From Oceanobacter kriegii DSM 6294 (lineage in GTDB: Bacteria > Pseudomonadota > Gammaproteobacteria > Pseudomonadales > Oceanobacteraceae), in assembly GCF_000422845.1 (NCBI RefSeq), contig NZ_AUGV01000003.1:434001-498000 (forward strand): a stretch of DNA of 64,000 nt, in the 5' to 3' direction. The notes under the pieces are model-generated. The model worked only from the letters and a program-made list of their open reading frames with translations, ran no database searches and was not told where the DNA came from. The position numbers and the translations under genes are program-made. Positions 40,006 through 47,684 of the stretch are shown one piece after another (positions within the stretch are counted from its first letter, which is position 1; the number at the start of each line of letters is the position of its first letter).

Positions 40006-40235
40006 GTCAGGTCTCCTGATCGAGCGGATTGTCGATGTGCTTTCTTGATCTTTTGGATCATCCATTATCCACGAAGTTTGTCGGGGAATCTTTTCAAGCA
40101 TGTAACAAATGCCCTGATTCTGAGGCCATAACGGAAAATTTGTTCTATGGCTGATTAACTTCTGTGCAGTGGCGATGGTTTTTTCATCAAAGGGCCGCCT
40201 GGCGCTATCAGTCGTCCTGTCAGTAGCCCTATTAG

Positions 40236-40252
40236 TGCACTGGCTTAGTGCG
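40236..40252 (+). promoter_or_regulatory. NtrC-like enhancer site upstream of amt
   Basis: TGCAC-N7-GTGCG, one mismatch from the 17-bp NtrC dyad TGCAC-N7-GTGCA. It lies about 180 bp upstream of the sigma-54 promoter at 40434, a usual enhancer distance. The rest of the 40006-40554 gap holds the pyk promoter on the other strand. Confidence 0.55.
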
Positions 40253-40433
40253 GCATTTCGGGTCGGTGCATCAGTGCGTTCCCTGAGATGAAGCAGCAGC
40301 GTGGAATCTGAGCCACGATCCTTGCGTTTACCCATAGGCCATAGCCGACAAAGGGTCGTGATTTGTGTGGCTGTGTGGCGGTTTCGGAGTGCCAAAGCGG
40401 CCACTTTTCGGTTGTTGTCGCTGAACTTCAGGT

Positions 40434-40449
40434 TGGCACCGTGAATGCA
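40434..40449 (+). promoter_or_regulatory. sigma-54 promoter for amt
   Basis: TGGCACCGTGAATGCA: invariant GG and GC are spaced as in the -24/-12 consensus (TGGCACG-N4-TTGC). The predicted transcript would start near 40460, about 95 bases before the amt ATG. With the NtrC-like site upstream, it suggests nitrogen-limitation control. Confidence 0.6.
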
Positions 40450-40554
40450 GTATTCCTCTCGCGAATATTTTTGTCCGGTCAGTATGGTTTGGGGGCAGGC
40501 CAGATCGGGGAACTGGAACGCATTGACTATCAATGAAAAGAGAGGGGAACTCCC

Positions 40555-41910
40555 ATGACTCCAGAAGAGCTCGAAGCCTTTAAGGCGGCATTTGAGATGC
40601 ACCAGGCGATGAACATCGAGGTGTTCTACTGGTGGTGTACTGCCATCATGTTCATGATTCACGCAGGCTTCCTGGCCTACGAGATCGGTGCCTCACGGGT
40701 GAAAAACGCCCTGGCCTCCGGTATGAAAAACATCCTGACCCTGTCGGTGGTAATTCCGACCTTTTACTTCTTTGGCTGGTGGATCTACAACGCCTTCCCG
40801 AACGGCTTTGTGCCAATTGATGCATCAGGTGCGCTGCCTTGGACGGCCTCCATGGGTCCGGACGCAACCGATCTGGGTACCGGTATCTTCTGGGCAGCGT
40901 TCGCCATGTTCGGTGCGACCACTGGCTCCATTATGTCTGGTGCCGTGATCGAGCGTATTCGCCTCAGTGCTTACCTGATCCTGACCGTGCTGGTGGGCTC
41001 TGTGGTATGGATTCTGGCCGGTGCCTGGGGCTGGCACCCTGACGGTTGGTTGCTGCTGGATCTGGGCTACCACGATCTGGGTGCGTCTGGTGTGGTGCAC
41101 GCGATTGCCGGTTTCTTCTCGCTGGGTGTGCTGATCAATCTGGGGCCTCGTGTCGGCAAGTTTGTTGATGGCAAAGCGATGGCCATTATTCCGCACAACC
41201 TGCCGATGGCGCTGATTGGCCTGATGATGATCATTGTTGGTTTCTTCGGCTTCCTGGGTGGCTGCATCATCTTCAACGGCGGCGACACTGGCTGGACCAC
41301 CATTTACGGCAACCCAACCAACCTGTCCGCGTTTGCCTTCAACACCCTGATGGGCTTTGCCGGTGGTGTGATTGGCGCTTACCTGTCTTCTCGTGAACCG
41401 TTCATGACCATGTCTGGTGGTCTGGCTGGCATCATCACTGTGGCGGCTGGCCTTGACCTGTACTACCCGGGCCTGACGTTCATTCTGGCGATCTTTGGCG
41501 GCATCACCATGCCAATGGTTGGCAAGCTGGTTGAAAAAGCCGGTATCGATGACGCAGTAGGCGCAGTTGCGGTACACGGCTGGTGTGGCTTCCTGGGTGT
41601 GGTACTGGTGGGCGTATTCGCTTCCGGTTACCCGAACGTACCAGAAGGCGCTCCGGACATTTCTTTCGGTGGCCAGCTGATGGGTGCGGTGATCATGTGT
41701 GTACTGGGCTTTATTCCTGGCTATGCGGCGTCACTGCTGCTGAAGAAGCTGGACATGCTGCGAGTACCACCGAAGGTTGAAATTGCCGGTCTGGACCTGG
41801 TTGAGATCCCGGCCGTGCCATACGGCGAGCGTGTACCTGCACGTGACATCGTTGAAGGCACAAACCCAACCGAAGCCCAGCTGCCAGGCAATGGCGCGCT
41901 GAGTAACTGA
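40555..41910 (+). CDS. amt: ammonium transporter, Amt family (divergent branch)
   Basis: 451 aa, about eleven helices. The pore histidines are His182 (SGVVHAIAG) and His341 (AVAVHGWCG), with the ammonium-site aspartate in YHDLGASG (D174). Compared with AmtB at 44169 it lacks the WFGFNGGS stretch (here [15 protein letters not shown]) and has a long cytoplasmic tail after KKLDML. No PII gene accompanies it; a 56-aa membrane protein follows instead. Amt proteins conduct ammonium or NH3 inward. Start supported by GGGGAACTCCC before ATG. Confidence 0.9.
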   Translation: MTPEELEAFKAAFEMHQAMNIEVFYWWCTAIMFMIHAGFLAYEIGASRVKNALASGMKNILTLSVVIPTFYFFGWWIYNAFPNGFVPIDASGALPWTASMGPDATDLGTGIFWAAFAMFGATTGSIMSGAVIERIRLSAYLILTVLVGSVVWILAGAWGWHPDGWLLLDLGYHDLGASGVVHAIAGFFSLGVLINLGPRVGKFVDGKAMAIIPHNLPMALIGLMMIIVGFFGFLGGCIIFNGGDTGWTTIYGNPTNLSAFAFNTLMGFAGGVIGAYLSSREPFMTMSGGLAGIITVAAGLDLYYPGLTFILAIFGGITMPMVGKLVEKAGIDDAVGAVAVHGWCGFLGVVLVGVFASGYPNVPEGAPDISFGGQLMGAVIMCVLGFIPGYAASLLLKKLDMLRVPPKVEIAGLDLVEIPAVPYGERVPARDIVEGTNPTEAQLPGNGALSN

Positions 41911-41980
41911 TACCCCATCGTTCACTAACACGGGTGGCGTTGGGTCGCCGCCCTGACGAATGCAAACAGAGGACAGTCTT

Positions 41981-42151
41981 ATGGATTCTGCACCAATTGA
42001 TAGCTGGGAAGGCGTTGCCGCTTATTTCACCTTTGCCGACAGTCCAGGCATGGTGGCCTTTCTGTGCGGCCTGGCGTTTGTGGCCTTTCTGGGCTTTATG
42101 TACGCCATCATCAAGCACGAAAACGACGCCTTTGACGGTCACCGCGACTGA
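41981..42151 (+). CDS. 56-aa single-pass membrane protein downstream of amt
   Basis: Polar N-terminus MDSAPIDSWEGVAAYFTF, one helix (about residues 25-44, MVAFLCGLAFVAFLGFMYAI) and an acidic C-terminus. I know no family. AGAGGAC lies just before the ATG. It sits 70 bases after amt and before a terminator, so the two are one transcript; a subunit or accessory role for the transporter is speculation from context. Confidence 0.7.
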   Translation: MDSAPIDSWEGVAAYFTFADSPGMVAFLCGLAFVAFLGFMYAIIKHENDAFDGHRD

Positions 42152-42166
42152 TCATTGAGTCTTGTC

Positions 42167-42203
42167 AGGGCCGGGCTGGCTGTCGTCAGCTGCGGCCCTT
42201 TCT
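42167..42203 (+). terminator. terminator after amt operon
   Basis: Stem AGGGCCG/CGGCCCT (42167-42173 with 42193-42199), with an inner GGCTG/CAGC extension, followed by TTTCT. It lies 16 bases after the small-protein stop. Confidence 0.75.
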
Positions 42204-42247
42204 GGTTTGAAAGCTCTGCTTGAACAGAGACACGCAAGGAAATTGAT

Positions 42248-42439
42248 ATGAACAAATTGCAATTGGTACTGAAGCGCACGCTGTTTTATCCAACCTTTCT
42301 GATGTTATCCAGTGGGCTGTTTTTGATGGATGTTCGGGGATTGGGGGCGATTGGCGCAGCAGCTGCCGCTGCACTGGCGATTCATGCGGCTGTGAACGGA
42401 TACGAGATCTGGAAGCAAAAGCAGGCGCCTCGGGGTTAA
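42248..42439 (+). CDS. small two-helix membrane protein, 63 aa
   Basis: Basic N-terminus MNKLQLVLKRTLF, two closely spaced hydrophobic segments (about 13-28 and 31-50, the second alanine-rich) and a basic tail. AAGGAAAT precedes the ATG. Function unknown. The stop is inside a hairpin (CGGGGTT/AACCCCG, 42431-42451) that may terminate both this gene and the convergent ubiK. Confidence 0.6.
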   Translation: MNKLQLVLKRTLFYPTFLMLSSGLFLMDVRGLGAIGAAAAAALAIHAAVNGYEIWKQKQAPRG

Positions 42440-42484
42440 CGCTCAACCCCGGGCGGATTACCGTCGGATTTAGTCCGGTCTGGT

Positions 42485-42715
42485 TCAGGAGCGCTCGATG
42501 GCTTCCAGGCGTTGTTCCAACGCTTGCAGCTTCAGCTCTGTGGCGGCGAGTGTGTGCTGTAAACGATCGTATTCATCCCGCGTGACCCATTCAGAGTCAC
42601 CCAACCAGCTGGTTAAATGTTGTGCAAGATTTTTGTGCATGCCAGATGGCAGCTGAGCTCCCGGTGCTTTGGCCAGTAACTCTTCGATTTTCATACGAAT
42701 TTCTGCGCTGTTCAT
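42485..42715 (-). CDS. ubiK: ubiquinone biosynthesis accessory factor UbiK (BMFP/YqiC family)
   Basis: 76 aa. An amphipathic N-terminal helix is followed by a C-terminal coiled coil (LQHTLAATELKLQALEQRLEAIE) and the typical WVTRDEYDRL. UbiK forms a complex with UbiJ (encoded at 26398) to aid lipid-phase ubiquinone synthesis. Divergent from torF-glnK-amtB, the same arrangement as in Pseudomonas. Confidence 0.9.
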   Translation of the reverse strand: MNSAEIRMKIEELLAKAPGAQLPSGMHKNLAQHLTSWLGDSEWVTRDEYDRLQHTLAATELKLQALEQRLEAIERS

Positions 42716-42744
42716 AAAGGGCTCCCCTTTCTTTCAAATATACC

Positions 42745-42854
42745 CGCACTGGTTTTGGGCTTTCAAAAAAGAAAGCACCAACATCGAACAGGGTGCTTTC
42801 AGTAACTGCTCAAAAATAGTGCTCATTACTTTCTGTCTGCACAAAAAATGTGCT
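42745..42854 (+). promoter_or_regulatory. NtrC enhancer cluster upstream of torF-glnK-amtB
   Basis: Three dyads fit TGCAC-N7-GTGCA: TGCACAAAAAATGTGCT (42838-42854, strongest), TGCTCAAAAATAGTGCT (42807-42823) and a weaker CGCACTGGTTTTGGGC (42745-42760). They sit 75-180 bp upstream of the sigma-54 promoter, ideal for NtrC activation by looping. The other strand of this 340-bp gap carries the ubiK promoter. Confidence 0.7.
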
Positions 42855-42928
42855 GAGCAACTATGCTTTTCCTTCGGATGGTAGCAAAAAACCGCTTTGA
42901 GGCCTGTGAACTCAATGCTTTTCGGACT

Positions 42929-42944
42929 TGGCACGGTCGCTGCT
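42929..42944 (+). promoter_or_regulatory. sigma-54 promoter of torF-glnK-amtB
   Basis: TGGCACGGTCGCTGCT matches -24/-12 consensus TGGCACG-N4-TTGC at all but one core base with exact GG-GC spacing. Predicted start about 42955, giving a roughly 100-base leader before torF. Confidence 0.8.
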
Positions 42945-43053
42945 AAGAACCTCATCACATAACTATAAGTGTGCACAGAAAGGTAAATAGCCTTCGCAAG
43001 CACCGAAAAAAGTAATGATGAACTACTTACGTTTACCGATGAAGGAAATACCA

Positions 43054-43701
43054 ATGAAAAAGCTGTCTCAAGTAATTGCTCTGGCTGGCGCCATGACTGC
43101 AGGTCTGGCTGCGGTACACACTGCCCAGGCAGAAGTGTCTGCTTCCGTTGACGTTGCAAGCTCCTACCTGTGGCGTGGTCAGAACCTGAGCGCAGGTTCT
43201 GCTGTTGTTGCTGGTTCCCTGGATTACAGTCACGAGTCTGGCCTGTACCTGGGTGCATGGACTTCTTCCGGTGACTCCGAGCTGGGTACCGAGACTGACT
43301 TCTACGTAGGTTTTGCCGGTGAAGCCGGTGACCTGGGCTACGACCTGGGCTACGTAACCTACATCTACACCGAAACTGCCGATGATGAATTTGATGATGC
43401 GGCTGAATTCTACCTGGGTCTGTCTTACGACATCGCTGGCCTGACTCTGTACAAGAACAGCGACTTCGACGTAGACGGCCTGTACGGCGTTGTGGACGTT
43501 GCGATTCCTGATACTGCCTTCTCTGTGGCTCTGGGTTCCAACTTCGACACCGGCGCAGACTACACCCACATTGATGTGAGCTACGCCTACAACGACCAGA
43601 TTTCTTTCACGGCTTCCAAGATCATCGACGAAGAAGTTGATGACTCCATGGATAAATCCACTCGTTACGTTGTGTCTTACAGCCTGCCTATCGAGATGTA
43701 A
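43054..43701 (+). CDS. TorF family putative porin
   Basis: 215 aa. Signal peptide of about 26 residues ending AQA, then a small antiparallel barrel beginning ASVDVASSYLWRGQNLS, as in the TIGR02001/Gcw_chp family. It is strongly acidic in the middle (TADDEFDDAAEF) and ends with a beta strand (YVVSYSLPIEM). These small porin-like proteins often precede glnK-amtB and may allow ammonium or small solutes across the outer membrane; function unproven. Start 43054 has AAGGAAAT before it; a frame start at 43015 adds a non-signal-like prefix. Confidence 0.88.
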   Translation: MKKLSQVIALAGAMTAGLAAVHTAQAEVSASVDVASSYLWRGQNLSAGSAVVAGSLDYSHESGLYLGAWTSSGDSELGTETDFYVGFAGEAGDLGYDLGYVTYIYTETADDEFDDAAEFYLGLSYDIAGLTLYKNSDFDVDGLYGVVDVAIPDTAFSVALGSNFDTGADYTHIDVSYAYNDQISFTASKIIDEEVDDSMDKSTRYVVSYSLPIEM

Positions 43702-44109
<408 letters not shown>

Positions 44110-44168
44110 TTAAACGGCCTAAACAGCCAACAAAAAAATTCAATCAAGCCTGATGCGGGGGGCTTAGA

Positions 44169-45446
44169 ATGGAAAACCAAGTATTTGAACTTCAGTACGC
44201 CATGGATACCTTTTATTTCCTGGTGTGTGGCGCACTGGTAATGTGGATGGCGGCAGGTTTCGCCATGCTGGAAGCGGGCCTGGTTCGCTCCAAGAACACC
44301 ACTGAAATTCTGACCAAAAACGTAGCGCTGTTCGCGATCGCTTGTACCATGTACCTGATCTGCGGCTACGAAATCATGTACGGCGGCGGCTACTTCCTGT
44401 CCGGCACCGACAACGTATCTTCCATGACCGATGCTGCTATCGCTGAGGTTCTGGCCGGTCAGGCTGACTTCCGTAACGGTGTTGAAGATGCTTCTCTGCC
44501 TTACTCTGGCGCTTCTGACTTCTTCTTCCAGGTTGTCTTCGTTGCAACTGCCATGTCCATCGTATCCGGTGCAGTTGCCGAGCGTATGAAGCTGTGGGCT
44601 TTCCTGGCTTTCGCGGTAGTGATGACTGGTTTCATCTACCCAATGGAAGGCGCCTGGACCTGGGGTGGTGCTTCTGTATTCGGCATGTACGAACTGAGCT
44701 ACTCCGACTACGCCGGTTCCGGTATCGTTCACATGGCTGGTGCTGCTGCTGCTCTGGCGGGTGTTATCCTGCTGGGTGCTCGTAAGGGCAAATACGGCGC
44801 GAACGGCGAAATCCGTGCGATTCCAGGTGCAAACCTGCCACTGGCTACCCTGGGTACTTTCATCCTGTGGATGGGCTGGTTCGGTTTCAACGGTGGTTCT
44901 ACCCTGCAGCTGTCTGGCGTAGGCGTTGCCAACGAAGTTGCTTCTGTATTTGTTAACACCAACGCTGCTGCGGCAGGTGGTCTGATCGGCGCTCTGCTGC
45001 TGGCCTTCATCCTGTTCCGTAAGGCGGACCTGACCATGTGTCTGAACGGCGCGCTGGCTGGTCTGGTTGCGATCACTGCAGAACCTGCTGATCCAACACC
45101 TTTCCTGGCGACCATTATCGGCTTCATCGGTGGTGTGATCGTTGTGGTATCCATCCTGACTCTGGACAAGATGAAAATCGACGATCCAGTGGGTGCGATC
45201 TCTGTACACGGTGTTGTTGGTCTGTGGGGTATCTTCGCGGTACTGCTGTCCGACTCCGACGCAACCTTCGGCGGCCAGCTGGTTGGCGCTCTGACTATCT
45301 TCGTATGGGTATTCGTAGCTTCCCTGATCACCTGGGGCATCATCAAGGCGGTTATGGGTCTGCGTGTTAGCGAAGAAGCAGAATACGAAGGTGTGGATAT
45401 CTCCGAATGTGGTATGGAAGCTTACCCAGAGTTCACTGGTAAGTGA
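44169..45446 (+). CDS. amtB: ammonium transporter AmtB
   Basis: 425 aa, eleven-helix trimer subunit. The twin histidines are H188 (GIVHMAG) and H347 (ISVHGVVG), D180 is in YSDYAGSG, and the signature WFGFNGGSTL is intact. It is the classical glnK partner, so post-translational gating by GlnK is expected. The operon is closed by a strong terminator. This is the second Amt gene in 5 kb; the two differ clearly in sequence. Confidence 0.96.
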   Translation: MENQVFELQYAMDTFYFLVCGALVMWMAAGFAMLEAGLVRSKNTTEILTKNVALFAIACTMYLICGYEIMYGGGYFLSGTDNVSSMTDAAIAEVLAGQADFRNGVEDASLPYSGASDFFFQVVFVATAMSIVSGAVAERMKLWAFLAFAVVMTGFIYPMEGAWTWGGASVFGMYELSYSDYAGSGIVHMAGAAAALAGVILLGARKGKYGANGEIRAIPGANLPLATLGTFILWMGWFGFNGGSTLQLSGVGVANEVASVFVNTNAAAAGGLIGALLLAFILFRKADLTMCLNGALAGLVAITAEPADPTPFLATIIGFIGGVIVVVSILTLDKMKIDDPVGAISVHGVVGLWGIFAVLLSDSDATFGGQLVGALTIFVWVFVASLITWGIIKAVMGLRVSEEAEYEGVDISECGMEAYPEFTGK

Positions 45447-45483
45447 TCACTGAGTAACTCCTGAGAGATTCCATCTCTGCTTG

Positions 45484-45508
45484 AAAACCCGGCTTCGGCC
45501 GGGTTTTT
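45484..45508 (+). terminator. terminator after amtB
   Basis: AAACCCGGC-TTCG-GCCGGGTTT followed by TT, a textbook hairpin with a stable tetraloop. Confidence 0.9.
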
Positions 45509-45517
45509 GCGTTTATG

Positions 45518-45574
45518 GCGTCGGGAGTCGGGCGTCTGAGGTCTGAGGTCGGGAGTGAGCGGGGAGTCGGGAGT
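45518..45574. repeat. degenerate heptamer repeat related to GGGAGTC
   Basis: Heptads GGGAGTC, GGGCGTC, TGAGGTC (twice) and GGGAGTG, then AGCGGGGAGTCGGGAGT. Third member of the family at 27939 and 38375, in the 264-bp gap between amtB and the DUF962 gene. Nothing else is seen in that gap besides the amtB terminator and the next promoter. Confidence 0.75.
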
Positions 45575-45710
45575 AACGTCCAACTGACCGTTCAAAAGGA
45601 CAACTCGGGCCGTTTGCCATTGCGTCGATTGCCTGCTGCTGTTCGGCGTGCCAGATTTAGACAAACGTTTGATTACTAGCCGACAGCCGGAGCACCGGTC
45701 AGGAGCGACC

Positions 45711-46187
45711 ATGAACAATAACAACGCGTTGACCATGCAGGACTGGTTCGACCTTTACGCGGTCAGTCACCGTAATCCCACCAACAAGGCCATTCATTGG
45801 CTCTGTGTGCCCTTGATCTACTGGATTGTGGTTGGGCTACTGGCGTCCCTGCCGTTCCCTGATGCAGGACGTCAGTGGGGGCTGAACTGGGCGGTGTTGG
45901 CGGCGGTGCCTGCCATGATGTTCTACTGGCGTTTGTCCGCCCCGATTGCGGCGGTGATGTTGTTGGTGACCGGCGTGTGCCTGTTGGCGCATGAATGGCT
46001 AAGCCGTCAGTTGGCGGCGGTGTGGTGGTTTTACATCGGTCTGTTTGTGGTGTTGTGGATTTTGCAGTTTGTCGGCCACCACATTGAAGGCAAGCGTCCG
46101 TCTTTTTTGAAGGATGTGCAGTTTCTGCTGATCGGCCCGGCCTGGTTAATCGGCCATATCTTCCGCCGATTTGGGGTTCGTTATTAA
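45711..46187 (+). CDS. Mpo1/DUF962 family membrane protein
   Basis: 158 aa with four membrane helices. The family segments WFDLYAVSHRNPTNKAIHWLCVP near the start, HEWLSRQ and GHHIEGKRPSFLKDVQFLLIGPAW near the end are clear; the histidines correspond to iron ligands in yeast Mpo1, a 2-hydroxy fatty acid dioxygenase. Bacterial function is untested. ATG 45711 follows AGGAGCG; an earlier in-frame start (45648) is rejected. Confidence 0.85.
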   Translation: MNNNNALTMQDWFDLYAVSHRNPTNKAIHWLCVPLIYWIVVGLLASLPFPDAGRQWGLNWAVLAAVPAMMFYWRLSAPIAAVMLLVTGVCLLAHEWLSRQLAAVWWFYIGLFVVLWILQFVGHHIEGKRPSFLKDVQFLLIGPAWLIGHIFRRFGVRY

Positions 46188-46213
46188 GTTATTTCTCGGT
46201 AAACGTGAACCAT

Positions 46214-46241
46214 AAAAAAGCCCGCAATTGCGGGCTTTAAA
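46214..46241. terminator. bidirectional terminator
   Basis: Perfect palindromic stem AAAGCCCGCAA/TTGCGGGCTTT, flanked by A-rich and T-rich runs. Separates the convergent DUF962 gene and the PA3496-like gene. Confidence 0.9.
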
Positions 46242-46263
46242 GGTGTTGGCCTGTGTTAACTGC

Positions 46264-46452
46264 TTACAGGTCGTCGAAGTCGTAGTAGTTGTCCAGATCC
46301 TTTTCCAGACGTTTACGCTCCAGATGCGCCTCAATGGCGCGGCGGGCGACCAGCTTCGGAGACATATGGCTCTCCTTGTTGACCACCACATTGCCATCCG
46401 TGTCGATCGAAACCACTTCTTCGTGCGTATCCAGTTTTACAGCAGCGTCCAT
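46264..46452 (-). CDS. small charged protein of the PA3496 type
   Basis: 62 aa. The core ARRAIEAHLERKRLEKDL and the acidic end YYDFDDL recall the PA3496 family of Pseudomonas, proposed to affect envelope integrity. The family call is by pattern only. AAGGAG precedes its ATG at 46452. No signal peptide or membrane helix is visible. Confidence 0.65.
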   Translation of the reverse strand: MDAAVKLDTHEEVVSIDTDGNVVVNKESHMSPKLVARRAIEAHLERKRLEKDLDNYYDFDDL

Positions 46453-46650
46453 AGCCCAGCTCCTTGTTATAGTTAGGAATACTGTGTCTATTTTGCCGGT
46501 TTATGGTTGCACTGACATGACATAAATGGCGTGTCATGTCACATTTTGGGATTTCGTCCTGATTGGCCACTTTTTGTTCGACGAGCTTTGTGCTGGCCTG
46601 TTTGGCGTGTTGGCAGCCCGCTGTCTGCCGTTTTCATTACCGCATTCCGC

Positions 46651-47538
46651 TCATGGCTGTTCGATATTCGGCAGCGTGTGTTCTTCGTGCTGATCCAGTC
46701 GCAACGACTTGATGCTGCGTTTGATGTTGCCCAAATGACGGGCAAATTCCGGCCCACGTTGTTGGGTTACCGCGACCGCCAGCATGTCGATGATCATCAG
46801 GTGCGCAATGCGCGAGGTCATTGGCGTGAACTGATCGGTGTCTTCCTCGATATTGATATGAATCGGCAGGTCTGCGGCTTGACTGACCGGCGTATTGGCC
46901 GGTGCCAGACTGATGATTTTGGCACCGTGCTGCTGGGCCAGGGCAATGGAATTCAGCAGATCCTTGGTGCGGCCACTCTGGGAGATGGCAACGGCGACGT
47001 CGTTGGGCCCAAGAGTCACCGCCGACATCGCCTGCATGTGCGGATCACTGTAGGCGGCGGTGGCAACGTTAAGACGGAAAAACTTGTGCTGGGCATCGGT
47101 GGCAACCGCGCCAGAGGCGCCATAGCCATAAAACTCGACCCGGGTTGCCAGACTGATGACCTTGGCCGCCTCGCCGACCTGTTCCGCCACCAGTTGGGAT
47201 TTGACCTGGTGCAACCGCTGGATGGTGGTATCGGCAATCTTGCTGCACAGCTCATCGATGCTGTCGTTGTCGCCGATGGCAAACTGACCGATGTTGTTGC
47301 TGATGGCCACTTCCTGGGCAATGCGAACCTTGAACTCCTGAAAGCTGTTACAGCCAATGGCGCGGCAGAATCGCACGATGGTGGGTTCGCTGACATGAGC
47401 CTCCTGGGCCAGATCAACAATGCGCATGTGCACAACCTGTTGCGGCGACTTGAGGACGAACTCGGCAACCTTGACTTCGGACTTGCGGAGATCGGGAATG
47501 GATCTGGAAATCTGAGCCAGAATAGGGCTGTTTGTCAC
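46651..47538 (-). CDS. hexR: HexR/RpiR-family transcriptional regulator
   Basis: 295 aa. N-terminal RpiR-type helix-turn-helix (about 1-80: KVAEFVLKSPQQVVHMRI then AHVSEPTIVRFCRAIGC) and a C-terminal SIS sugar-phosphate domain (about 120-260: EFYGYGASGAVATDAQHKF, AISQSGRTKDLL). HexR represses Entner-Doudoroff, zwf and related genes and is released by KDPG. GTG start at 47538. It stands apart from glycolytic genes but shares the window with gnd and pyk. Divergent from uvrD. Confidence 0.9.
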   Translation of the reverse strand: MTNSPILAQISRSIPDLRKSEVKVAEFVLKSPQQVVHMRIVDLAQEAHVSEPTIVRFCRAIGCNSFQEFKVRIAQEVAISNNIGQFAIGDNDSIDELCSKIADTTIQRLHQVKSQLVAEQVGEAAKVISLATRVEFYGYGASGAVATDAQHKFFRLNVATAAYSDPHMQAMSAVTLGPNDVAVAISQSGRTKDLLNSIALAQQHGAKIISLAPANTPVSQAADLPIHINIEEDTDQFTPMTSRIAHLMIIDMLAVAVTQQRGPEFARHLGNIKRSIKSLRLDQHEEHTLPNIEQP

Positions 47539-47684
47539 GATAATGGGTCTGCATTCTTGAAATTATGGAAAAGATTATACGCCGCTCGGCGGGCTTTCGT
47601 CGCCATACTTCTAGGTGCTGTACAAAAAAACAGGTACATTGTGATTATCGACCCTGAAAAGCAGCCATCTGATACACTCGCCGC

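Noticed and set aside
40006..40100. HexR operator before pyk (and before gnd and hexR)
   Set aside because: No TGTA-N7-TACA-type dyad of the right spacing; the TGTAC...GTACA near 47620 has the wrong length.
40006..40662. N-terminal extension of pyruvate kinase
   Set aside because: Not kinase-like, lacks a Shine-Dalgarno site, and overlaps the amt regulatory region; AGGAG precedes the ATG at 40005.
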